Of a stretch of DNA of 64,000 nt, positions 51,167 through 60,333 are shown piece after piece. Position numbers and translations under genes: made by a program. The notes beneath the pieces were generated by a model, which was not told where the DNA came from, did no database searches, and worked only from the letters and a program-made list of their open reading frames with translations. The stretch is from Wenjunlia vitaminophila DSM 41686 (GTDB lineage: Bacteria > Actinomycetota > Actinomycetes > Streptomycetales > Streptomycetaceae), in NCBI RefSeq assembly GCF_000380165.1, contig NZ_KB904635.1, forward strand, positions 227,452-291,451. The letters run 5' to 3'. Numbering within the stretch: the stretch's first letter is position 1; every line of letters starts with the position of its first letter.

Positions 51167-52341
51167 GAGTGGAGGTCCTTTCCGAGAATCCAGGAGGCGA
51201 TCTCGCGTATCGCCCCGTGTCCGCCGGACGCGGCGGTGACCGAACGGGCGGCGGCGCGGACCACGCCGTGGGCGTCGGCGACCGCGACCGGCCAGCCGAC
51301 GAGGTCGAAGCAGGGCAGGTCGTTGACGTCGTTGCCGACGTAGAGCACCCGTTCAGGAGCGACGCCCTGCTCCTGGCACCACTGTTTGAGCACCACGTCC
51401 TTGCGGTCCACCCCGTGCACCACGGGGACGCGCAGTTTGCGGGCCCGCGCGGCGACCACCGGGTTCTGCTCGCTGGACAGGATCAGGACGGGCAGCCCGG
51501 CCCGGCGCAGCGCGGCGATGCCGAGCCCGTCGCCGCGGTGCACCGCGACGGTCTCGCGCCCGTCGGCGTCCACGAGCACCCGGTCGTCGGTCTGGGTGCC
51601 GTCGAAGTCCAGGACCACGGCGTCGATGTCGCCCCGGCCGGGCAGGGCACCGCCGCCCCCGGTGTCGAGCAGCGGGGCCAGCGCGCGGGCCCGGTGCAGG
51701 TCCGCGGGTTCGTCGATCTCCAGTACGCGCGCCGGATCGGTCCGCACCAGCGCGGTCCTGCCGAAGAAGCGGTGCCCGGCGGCGCGCAGTCCCGCTGCGC
51801 GCATGGCGTAGGCGGCACCCGTCTCCAGCAGGTCGAGCGGCCGTTCCTGGCGGAGCTGACGGCCCGTCCGGTCGTGGTTGACCCCCTGTCCGTCACCGTC
51901 CACCGCGCGCCAGAGGAACCCGTGGAACGGAGCGACGGTCAGGGCGGTGTCCGCTCCGTCGTCCAGCACCGCGGCAGCGACCCCGTCCACGTCGGCGGCG
52001 GTGAGGAAGGGGCTGGTGCACTGCACCAGCAGCACCACCTCCGGGTCGGCGCCGTGCCGTGCCGCGAACTCGTCCATGGCGTGCAGCAGCGCGGACTCGC
52101 TGCTCGCACCGTCCCCGGCGATCCGCGCGGGACGCCGCACCACCTCCGCTCCGGCGCCGAGCGCGGCGTCGGCGATCGTCCCGTCGTCGGTGGAGACCAC
52201 CACGTGGGTGGCCCGTCGGGCGGCCACACAGGCCCGGACGGCCCGCGCGACCAGCGGCGTGCCGCCGACCGGCAGCACGTTCTTCCCGGGGACTCCCTTG
52301 GACCCGCCCCTGGCGGGTATGACGGCCAGCACGGCACTCAT
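51163..52341 (-). CDS. neuA: NeuA-HAD fusion: nonulosonate cytidylyltransferase with KdsC-like phosphatase
   Basis: 392 residues, two domains. N-terminal CMP-transferase (about 1-225): VLAVIPARGGSKGVPGKNVLPVGG, VVVSTDDGTIADAAL, VLLVQCTSPFLTAADVD and VLEIDEPADLHRA. C-terminal HAD phosphatase (about 235-392): nucleophile Asp in AVVLDFDGTQTDD, ILSSEQNPVVAARA and VGNDVNDLPCFDLVG. The fusion would remove the 9-phosphate and activate the acid with CTP. AGGAG lies 8 nt before the ATG. Overlaps neuB by 4 nt; the DUF6716 gene lies 82 bp upstream. Confidence 0.9.
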   Translation of the reverse strand: MSAVLAVIPARGGSKGVPGKNVLPVGGTPLVARAVRACVAARRATHVVVSTDDGTIADAALGAGAEVVRRPARIAGDGASSESALLHAMDEFAARHGADPEVVLLVQCTSPFLTAADVDGVAAAVLDDGADTALTVAPFHGFLWRAVDGDGQGVNHDRTGRQLRQERPLDLLETGAAYAMRAAGLRAAGHRFFGRTALVRTDPARVLEIDEPADLHRARALAPLLDTGGGGALPGRGDIDAVVLDFDGTQTDDRVLVDADGRETVAVHRGDGLGIAALRRAGLPVLILSSEQNPVVAARARKLRVPVVHGVDRKDVVLKQWCQEQGVAPERVLYVGNDVNDLPCFDLVGWPVAVADAHGVVRAAARSVTAASGGHGAIREIASWILGKDLHS

Positions 52342-52423
52342 CGGCTTCGCTCCTGGGGGAAGGACACGGATCGGGCGGCCCCTGCGGGCACGCCGCGCGT
52401 CCCGGCGGGACGGGCGAGGGGGG

Positions 52424-53749
52424 TCACAGCTCCCCCACCCGGCGGATCAGCGGGGCGACGCGTTGCACGCCGGAGCGGTAGGCCCAGCGGGCGCCGCCGC
52501 GCACGGCCCTGCGCACCGGCCCGGGGTCGGCGGGGGCGGTCGTGGCGGGCTGGTCCCGCAGCGGCCCACCGGTGGGGTCCAGGCCGTAACGCGCCAGGAG
52601 GCCGGGGAGGTAACCGCCGGCCACGGCCGGGGTGTAGTAGGTGCGCAGGGCCGGGGCGGGCCTGGTGCCGGCGACCAGGCGCACCCGTTCCCTGGCGGCG
52701 GCGAACGGGTCCGTGCCCGGGGTGACCCCGTGCCGGGCGAGCCAGTCCGGGTCGGCCCGCGGGACGTGGCCCTGGTCCAGCCGGTCCCAGGAGGTCAGGC
52801 AGCCGGAGCCGAGGAAGTGGTGGTTGCCGAGGGCCTCGCGCACCCCGAGGTCGGCGAGGACCGCGGTGGGGACGCCGCGGTGCATCGACTCCAGCGCGGC
52901 GGTGGAGCTGACGGTCACCATCAGGTCCGTGCGGTCCAGGACGTCGCCCATGTTCCCGTAGACCAGGCGCAGGTTGTCCGGGCGGTCCGCGAGCCGGCGG
53001 ACCAGCTTCTGGTAGGGGCTCTCCTCCAGGTGCGTGGTGTGCTCCCCCGGCTTGCTGCGCAGCTTGACCAGCACGTCCCGGTCCGGGTGCCGTCGTGCGT
53101 GGTCCGCGGCGCGGCGCAGCAGGTACATCCGGTCGCGGGGGTCACCGGGGACGCTGGGCTGCACCGCGAACGTCACGGTGAACGGCCGGTCGTCGCCGGG
53201 CGCGTACGGCTGGCCGCCGAGGAACGGCAGCGACGTCTCCACTACGGCGTCGGGGTCCAGGCCCACACCGGCGTAGACGGCGCGGAAGCGCTGGGCGTCG
53301 TGGGCGCCGTTGGCGAGCACCAGGTCGGCACCGGCGCGCAGCAGCAACCCGTCGGTGAGCTTCTCGTAGACCACGCCGACGTATCCGGTGACCACCACCG
53401 GCCGCTGCTCCTGCCCGTGCCAGACCCGTCCGAGGCCGTGCAGCACCGCCTGGACGGCGCCGCCGACCAGGGAGAGCACCACCACGTCGGGCCGCGGCCC
53501 GGACCCGGGGCCGAGCTCGTGCAGGAACCGGGCCGTGGTCACCTCGTCCAGCGAGGCGGGGTCGACGCCGACCTCCCGCAACTGCCGCACGGTGGGGGTG
53601 GCCCGGCCGCGCAGCAGCCTGCCGTGCAGCTCGGCTCCGGGGGCGAGCTGTCTGGCGATCAGGGCTCCCCACTTCCAGCGCGTGTCCGAGTCGGCGAGGA
53701 CGAGGACCCTGGCGTGCTGCGCGGTGGGGCTCGGTGGGCTTGCTGGCAC
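52424..53749 (-). CDS. DUF6716 putative glycosyltransferase
   Basis: 441 residues with no signal peptide. RVLVLADSDTRWKWGALIARQL at the N-terminus, PDVVVLSLVGGAVQAVLHGLG, VVVTGYVGVVYEKLTDGLLLRAGADLVLANG, and a C-terminal half with DLMVTVSSTAALESMHRGVPTAVLADLGV, the S/T-rich nucleotide-binding segment of GT-B or polysialyltransferase-like enzymes. Recognised as DUF6716, which accompanies neuA/neuB in actinomycetes. GTG is chosen because TACGCT ends 7 nt upstream (leaderless) and homologues start at (M/V)PASP; an ATG at 53794 would add 15 residues. First gene of the nonulosonate unit. Confidence 0.78.
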   Translation of the reverse strand: MPASPPSPTAQHARVLVLADSDTRWKWGALIARQLAPGAELHGRLLRGRATPTVRQLREVGVDPASLDEVTTARFLHELGPGSGPRPDVVVLSLVGGAVQAVLHGLGRVWHGQEQRPVVVTGYVGVVYEKLTDGLLLRAGADLVLANGAHDAQRFRAVYAGVGLDPDAVVETSLPFLGGQPYAPGDDRPFTVTFAVQPSVPGDPRDRMYLLRRAADHARRHPDRDVLVKLRSKPGEHTTHLEESPYQKLVRRLADRPDNLRLVYGNMGDVLDRTDLMVTVSSTAALESMHRGVPTAVLADLGVREALGNHHFLGSGCLTSWDRLDQGHVPRADPDWLARHGVTPGTDPFAAARERVRLVAGTRPAPALRTYYTPAVAGGYLPGLLARYGLDPTGGPLRDQPATTAPADPGPVRRAVRGGARWAYRSGVQRVAPLIRRVGEL

Positions 53750-53888
53750 GCCTCGGAGCGTAGGAAGCGATTCCAATACTCCGTGCAACGACATCTGTAC
53801 GCGCGATGAACAGCACGCCGCGACGAGCGGAACGCCCCCCGGGGGCGTCAGCGGGTCCGCGGGTGTGCCCGCGGGGCCCGCGGGGACG

Positions 53889-54032
53889 TCAGTCGGGTAC
53901 CTGCTGGGCCACGCATCCGACGGCGATGACGGCGAGGATGAAGTAGGCGAGGAGCAGGCCGGGGAGGCAACTGAAACGGGACCCCGGAGAGGGCTCGGCG
54001 GGCCGCCGGGCCTTGGTGCGTGGTGCGTTCAC
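53889..54032 (-). CDS. Small single-helix membrane protein
   Basis: 47 residues starting with GTG: a basic N-terminus (VNAPRTKARRPAEPS) and one hydrophobic segment PGLLLAYFILAVIAVGCVAQ ending QVPD. AGAGG lies 3 nt before the start, closer than usual. It is downstream of gluconokinase on the same strand. Size and composition fit a real small membrane protein, but there is no family evidence; could be chance. Confidence 0.4.
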   Translation of the reverse strand: MNAPRTKARRPAEPSPGSRFSCLPGLLLAYFILAVIAVGCVAQQVPD

Positions 54033-54131
54033 GACCTCTACAACGCGGCGACGGCCACCGGTGATGTGGGATCAGTTGACCGTCTCAGCAGCCGGACCGC
54101 CGCGGCGGGCGACACGGCGGGCGGCCCCTCC

Positions 54132-54655
54132 TCACCGGGTGCGCAGCACGGCGGCGACGCGGTCGGCGATCACTGCGGGCGCCTGGCTGACGTCCTCGGC
54201 GGTGCCGCGTTCGTCCGGCTCCAGGGGTTGCAGGTCGCGGAGCTGCGACCGGAGCATCCCCGTCTTCATGAAGTGGCCGCGCCGTCCGTCGAGTCTGGCG
54301 GCGATCAGGTCGGGGTCGCCGTGCAGGTACAGGAAGAACACGTCGGGGTTGTGCGTCCGCAGCCGGTCGCGGTAGCAGCGCTTGAGCGCGGAGCACCCGA
54401 CCACCCCGCCGGTGGTCCCGCGGTGGGCCGTCCACGCGCCGACGGCGTCCAGCCAGGGCTCCCGGTCGGCGTCGTCCAGGGGCTTGCCCGCGGACATCTT
54501 GGCGATGTTCGCCGGCGGGTGGAAGTCGTCGGCGTCGGCGAACGGCACCGCGAGCAACTCGGCGAGGAGCCGGCCCACGGTGCTCTTCCCCGTCCCCGCC
54601 ACGCCCATCACCACCACCACGGGCAGGACCGGGGTCGGCGTCCCACTGATGTCGA

Positions 54656-54659
<4 letters not shown>
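54132..54659 (-). CDS. gntK: Gluconokinase
   Basis: 175 residues: ATP-dependent phosphorylation of D-gluconate to 6-phosphogluconate. P-loop [22 protein letters not shown], substrate region [34 protein letters not shown], and [18 protein letters not shown] / [23 protein letters not shown] typical of the small GntK family. The GTG start overlaps the stop of the mutase gene, with AAGGAG immediately before it, so translation is probably coupled. No gluconate permease or repressor is adjacent. Confidence 0.92.
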
Positions 54660-56236
<1,577 letters not shown>

Positions 56237-56529
56237 AGGTATCCCAGCCTTCCACTCGTCTCCGTGCCGCGCGTGCCGGTCGCCGCGCGTTCCCCGTGCG
56301 CACCCGCCGGTTTCCGGTGATCCACCGTTTCCCCGTGCGCACCACTGAGCCGGTGTGGTCGTCCACCGCTCGGGGCGGACTGTAGTCCCGACGTCTCGGC
56401 CGTGGAGGGAGGCCGGCTGGGACGTTGCTCACACCGGGCGGCGCCGTCCGTCGCCACGCCCGCCCCGGAACTGACGGTACCGGCGCGGGGGGCGCGGCAC
56501 GGGCGCGGAGGACGGGCGTGTCCCGCCCC

Positions 56530-58164
56530 TCAGTCGCCGTCCACCCGGTCGGCGAGCCGGACGAAGGAGGTCCACGGCAGCGAGGGCGGCTCCGGGTCCC
56601 ACACCCGCTGGGCGAGGGCGCGCAGCGGCATCCGGATGCCCCGGGCCACCTGCGCCTCGGTCTGGGCGTCGGAGAAGTCGCACCACACGGCGAGCCGGCC
56701 GCCGAGCACCTGGTCCGGTCCCGCCAGGTCCCGGGGGACGGGCCGGGTGCCGCGCAGCACCGCGGGCGACCACTGGCGGTAGATCCGCTCACCGGTGGGA
56801 TACGTGAAGTTGTTGGGCTCACCGAGGACGTAGTAGAGGAACTCGTCGTTGACGTTGACCACGGGCCGCCCCGCGCGGAGGAACTCCTGCGGTTCCCGCT
56901 GCCCGAACTCCCGGCCCGTCCAGTACTCCACCTCCCGGTCCCGGTCGGCGGCGACCCGGGGCCCGGAGTGGAAGCCGTCGTTCCAGGCCTTGGCCTGCTT
57001 GCCGACCGCCCGGACCGTGTCCTGCCGGTCGTTGAGCCAGCCGGTGGCCGCGTCGGCGACCGTGGCGTCCGGCCCGAAGCGGCGGCGGGCGTCGGCGGCG
57101 AGCTGCGGGTAGGAGCGCTCCGGGTCCTCGGCCCGCAGCGCCAGGTACTCGTCCCCGCCCAGGTGCCAGTAGCGCCCGGGGAACAGGTCGGCGTACTCCC
57201 GGATCAGGTCGTCCACCAGCCGGCCGGCCGCGGGTTGGGAGATGTCCACCGCACCGCGCAGCGGGGTCCCCGTCACGTCCCTGAGCTGGAGCTCGGGGTG
57301 GGCCCTGAGCACCGCACCGAGGTGTCCGGGGCTGTCGATCTCCGGAACGACGGTGATGTGCCGGGAGCGGGCGAGGGCGACGATGCCCCGGACCTCGCGC
57401 TTGGTCAGGTGCCGGGCCGAGACGATCTCGGGGTGGCTGCTGCTCTCCACCCGGAATCCCTGGTCGTCGGAGAGGTGCAGGTGGAGCTGGTTGAGCTTGA
57501 GGTCGCCCATCTCGCGCACCCGGGCCCTGAGCCACGCGGCGGTGAAGTGCTTGCGGGCGATGTCCACGGACAGGCCCCGCTGCGGACGGTCGGGGTGGTC
57601 CTCGGCCACGCCCGGGGGGACGTGGCCGCGGGCGCGCAGGGCCTGCAGGGCGGTCCTGGTGCCGTAGAAGACGCCGGCGTCGGTGCTGCCGGTGATGACC
57701 AGGCGGCCACGGCGGCTGTCCATCCGGTAGCCCTCGGGCGGGGCGCTGCCCGCTTCGAGGACCAGGCGCACGTCGCCCTCCCGCGGCGGCGTTCCCCCGT
57801 CCGGCCCCGCCGCGGTGACGTCCAGCTCGCCGGCGAGCAGCCGGGCCTCGTCAACCAGTTCCGCGGACCCGGCGATCACCCGGGTGCCGGGCCTCGGCCA
57901 CCAGCCACGGCCGGAGTCGCTGCCGGTGAACGAGCGCACCGACGGGATCGTCGCCAGCGGGGCCGTGCCCCGGGGCAGCGGCGCGGTGGTGGGCGGGGCG
58001 GGCTCGGGAGAGGGGCTCGGGGGCCGGGAGGACGGGGCGGCGGAGCTGGCTGAGGGGGTGGGCGAGGAGGAACTGTCGCAGGCACCGGCCGTCAGGACCA
58101 TCAGCCCACTGACCATTCCCATGGCGAGAGCACGGGAAGGGGCCAGAAGGGCATTTCGTAGCAT
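56530..58164 (-). CDS. GH20 beta-N-acetylhexosaminidase, exported lipoprotein
   Basis: 544 residues. Signal segment MLRNALLAPSRALAMGMVSGLMVLTAGAC with a lipobox-like AGAC, then a Ser/Pro-rich linker (about 30-65), a GH20b-like domain (about 90-190, VRLVLEAGSAPPEGYRM) and the GH20 barrel: RGLSVDIARKHFTAAWLRARVREMGDLKLNQLHLHLSDDQGFR, VVPEIDSPGH, and the catalytic Asp-Glu pair in YWHLGGDEYL. Removes terminal GlcNAc/GalNAc from chitin or peptidoglycan fragments. Leaderless: TATAGT ends 7 nt before the ATG (a GTG six bases earlier is possible). Monocistronic. Confidence 0.9.
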   Translation of the reverse strand: MLRNALLAPSRALAMGMVSGLMVLTAGACDSSSSPTPSASSAAPSSRPPSPSPEPAPPTTAPLPRGTAPLATIPSVRSFTGSDSGRGWWPRPGTRVIAGSAELVDEARLLAGELDVTAAGPDGGTPPREGDVRLVLEAGSAPPEGYRMDSRRGRLVITGSTDAGVFYGTRTALQALRARGHVPPGVAEDHPDRPQRGLSVDIARKHFTAAWLRARVREMGDLKLNQLHLHLSDDQGFRVESSSHPEIVSARHLTKREVRGIVALARSRHITVVPEIDSPGHLGAVLRAHPELQLRDVTGTPLRGAVDISQPAAGRLVDDLIREYADLFPGRYWHLGGDEYLALRAEDPERSYPQLAADARRRFGPDATVADAATGWLNDRQDTVRAVGKQAKAWNDGFHSGPRVAADRDREVEYWTGREFGQREPQEFLRAGRPVVNVNDEFLYYVLGEPNNFTYPTGERIYRQWSPAVLRGTRPVPRDLAGPDQVLGGRLAVWCDFSDAQTEAQVARGIRMPLRALAQRVWDPEPPSLPWTSFVRLADRVDGD

Positions 58165-58392
58165 AGTCACAACTATAGGACCGATGAGGGTCACGCCCTC
58201 CGCCAAGGAACGCGGTCCGACACATCACACATTCCCGAGCGGGTGAATTTCAGACGGTCCCCAACCGGGGGTGCTTGAGGCACACTAGAGTGAGCCAACT
58301 CACAACTCCCTCCCCCCAGCGCCGTGTTGTCCCCACGGCCCTGCTTCCCACCCCGTCCAGCCCGGGAGGTTCCGCTGATCCCCACGACACCG

Positions 58393-58908
58393 GTGCCCGC
58401 CCCCACAGGGCTGCACCGCTTCAACACCGCATCCCCGAGTGTCGCCGAGGCAGCCCTGCTCGGCTGTTGCGGCTCGCGCCGCTGGGCCACCCACATCATC
58501 GACCGCCGCCCCTACCCGGACATGGCCACGCTCCTCGTCACCGCCGACGAGGCGGCCCGCGCGATGACCGAGGCCGACCTCAGCGAGGCCCTCGCCGACG
58601 AGAGCCAGGCCCCACAGCCCCTGACCGGCCTGCGCCTCCACGGGAACCAGGCCGCCCACACCGCACTGCGCGCCGCGCACGCCGCCTACGAGAGCCGGTT
58701 CGGGCACGCCTTCGTGGTGAGCCTCGACGGCTGCCCGCCGGAGGAGGTACTCGATCGGGTCCTCACCTCCCTGCACACCCGGCTCTACCACACCCCCGAG
58801 CAGGAGCGCCCGGTCGCCGCCCGAGAGCTGCACCGGATCGCCCGGAACCGCCTCGAGCACCTGATCGCATCCCCCACCCTGACCGGCAGCGGCTCACCCG
58901 CCACCTGA
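58393..58908 (+). CDS. OHCU decarboxylase-like protein
   Basis: 171 residues from the chosen GTG. LHRFNTASPSVAEAALLGCCGSRRWATHIIDRRPYPDMATLL, then LRLHGNQAAHTALRAAHAAYESRFGHAFVVSLDGCPPEEVLDRVLTSLHTRL and AARELHRIARNRLEHLI, are the blocks of 2-oxo-4-hydroxy-4-carboxy-5-ureidoimidazoline decarboxylase, a uricase-pathway enzyme giving S-allantoin. The strongest ribosome binding site (GGGAGG, 58364-58369) points to CTG 58375 or ATC 58378 instead; a GTG at 58324 is also in frame. No uricase or HIU hydrolase gene is adjacent. Confidence 0.82.
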   Translation: MPAPTGLHRFNTASPSVAEAALLGCCGSRRWATHIIDRRPYPDMATLLVTADEAARAMTEADLSEALADESQAPQPLTGLRLHGNQAAHTALRAAHAAYESRFGHAFVVSLDGCPPEEVLDRVLTSLHTRLYHTPEQERPVAARELHRIARNRLEHLIASPTLTGSGSPAT

Positions 58909-59226
58909 CCCACCGGTCGGCCGCGGGCGCCACCGAGGCATCCCCTCACCCCCAGCGGTCCGGCACCCCCGGCGCGACCCGCGCACAGGCGTCCGGCACG
59001 GACCCCCACACATGGACGGCCCCGACCTCCGGAGCCGAACTCCGATCGGCCGGCCTCCGGAACGCCCGAACGATCCCGAACAGGACTGACACCTCCGGGC
59101 GCCGGAACCACTCGAACACCAGAACGAATTGCTTCGCCGATGGCGGCCCCGACGGTCACGACCGCCGACCACCCTCACGTTCCCCACCCATCGGCTGTTC
59201 GCCGCACCACCGGCGCCCGCCGAGCC

Positions 59227-59258
59227 CCGGGCGCGCCGACCACGGCCGGCGCGCCCGG
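59227..59258. terminator. Hairpin upstream of the sdh promoter
   Basis: Perfect 12-bp stem CCGGGCGCGCCG / CGGCGCGCCCGG with an 8-nt loop; it would shield the sdh operon from read-through. Confidence 0.6.
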
Positions 59259-59315
59259 CACGATCCAGTTGACCCGCGAGTGCGGGGTTGATCACACCTC
59301 GACCACCCCGAGGGC

Positions 59316-59341
59316 TTGACGCGATGACGCGTCGCTACGAT
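59316..59341 (+). promoter_or_regulatory. Candidate sdhCDAB promoter
   Basis: TTGACG (59316-59321) and TACGAT (59336-59341) with a short 14-nt spacer; predicted leader about 80 nt before sdhC. The short spacer makes this tentative or suggests an activator-dependent promoter. Confidence 0.4.
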
Positions 59342-59428
59342 GGCAGGGGCCGGTGGTCCGTAATCCGGCCGGGCCCGACCGACAGTGAAGCCGGCAGGCC
59401 CTTGTCCCCGCACCCGGAGGGTATTTCC

Positions 59429-59809
59429 GTGCCGGCTGGAACGCTGTACCGCGGCCGGGAAGGCATGTGGTCCTGGGTGGCTCATCGAGTCACCGGCGTC
59501 ACCATCTTCTTCTTCCTGTTTGTGCACGTCCTCGACACCGCGCTGGTTCGGGTCTCCCCCGAGGCTTATGACACCGTCATCGCCAGCTACAAGACACCGC
59601 TCGTCTCCCTGATGGAGTACGGGCTGGTCGCGGCCGTCCTGTTTCACGCGCTGAACGGTCTTCGGCTGATCGCCGTTGACTTCTGGGGCAACGGCCCGAG
59701 GTACCAGCGCCAGATGCTGTGGACGGTGATGGGCATCTGGCTCGTGCTGATGGCTGGTGCGGCCTACCCGGTCCTGCACCACGCCGCCGAAATCCTGTTC
59801 GGGGAGTGA
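59429..59809 (+). CDS. sdhC: Succinate dehydrogenase cytochrome b556 subunit
   Basis: 126 residues, three membrane helices (VTGVTIFFFLFVHVLDTAL; LVSLMEYGLVAAVLFHALNGLRLI; MLWTVMGIWLVLMAGAAYPVL). SdhC signatures GTLYRGREGMWSWVAHRVTGV (quinone-site Ser/Arg region) and LFHALNGLRLIAVDF carrying the heme-ligand-type His. GTG start with GGAGGG 7 nt upstream. First gene of sdhCDAB, complex II of the respiratory chain and TCA cycle; sdhD begins 5 nt after its stop. Confidence 0.94.
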   Translation: MPAGTLYRGREGMWSWVAHRVTGVTIFFFLFVHVLDTALVRVSPEAYDTVIASYKTPLVSLMEYGLVAAVLFHALNGLRLIAVDFWGNGPRYQRQMLWTVMGIWLVLMAGAAYPVLHHAAEILFGE

Positions 59810-59814
59810 CGACC

Positions 59815-60285
59815 ATGTCGGTGGAATCCTCGGTGGACCTGACCGCCTCCAGCGCCGCCTACGGCCCGGACAACCCGGCTCCGGTCATCGAGCCGCCCCG
59901 GGCCCGGACGAAGCGCACGCCCCGCAACCGGCGCACCAACTTCGAGATGCACGCCTGGCTGTTCATGCGGCTGTCGGGCATCGTCCTCGTGGTCCTGGTC
60001 ATCGGCCACTTGCTGATCCAGCTCGTGCTGGACGGCGGCGTCTCCCGGATCGGCTTCGCCTTCGTGGCCGGCCGTTGGGCATCGCCGTTCTGGCAGGTCT
60101 GGGACCTGCTGATGCTGTGGCTCGCCATGATCCACGGCACCAACGGCATGCGGACGGTCATCAACGACTACGCCGAGCGGGACAACACCCGGTTCTGGCT
60201 GAAGATGCTGCTGTACACCGCCTCGGTGTTCACCATCCTGCTAGGCACCCTGGTGATCTTCACCTTCGACCCGAACATCCGCTAG
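59815..60285 (+). CDS. sdhD: Succinate dehydrogenase hydrophobic anchor subunit
   Basis: 156 residues: an about 40-residue cytoplasmic N-terminus rich in Arg/Pro, then three helices (LFMRLSGIVLVVLVIGHLLIQLVL; FWQVWDLLMLWLAMIHGTNGMRTVI; MLLYTASVFTILLGTLVIF). The His of GHLLIQ and the HGTNGMRTVINDY block match actinobacterial SdhD, providing heme and quinone contacts with SdhC. ATG with GGGGAG upstream. 48 bp separate it from sdhA. Confidence 0.94.
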   Translation: MSVESSVDLTASSAAYGPDNPAPVIEPPRARTKRTPRNRRTNFEMHAWLFMRLSGIVLVVLVIGHLLIQLVLDGGVSRIGFAFVAGRWASPFWQVWDLLMLWLAMIHGTNGMRTVINDYAERDNTRFWLKMLLYTASVFTILLGTLVIFTFDPNIR

Positions 60286-60333
60286 GGCCGGGCCCACCCC
60301 CCTTGCCTGGCTCTAGATAGGGGACGCGACCTC

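Larger units (their letters stand above)
58909..59428. other. 520-bp interval upstream of sdhC
   Basis: GC-rich with no supported gene. Contains a 12-bp perfect hairpin (59227-59258), a candidate sdh promoter (59316-59341) and the GGAGGG ribosome binding site of sdhC (59416-59421). Confidence 0.55.

Noticed and set aside
51719..51732. TACGCGCG inside neuA
   Set aside because: Coding sequence without symmetry; chance occurrence.
53790..53801. TACGCGCG word near the DUF6716 start
   Set aside because: Resembles half of the nucleoside operator but is not palindromic (followed by ATG on one side) and sits before an unrelated gene.
56285..56345. Direct repeat TTCCCCGTGCGCAC before the mutase, considered as part of a B12 riboswitch
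   Set aside because: No cobalamin-riboswitch core elements are visible; the repeat is short and looks incidental.
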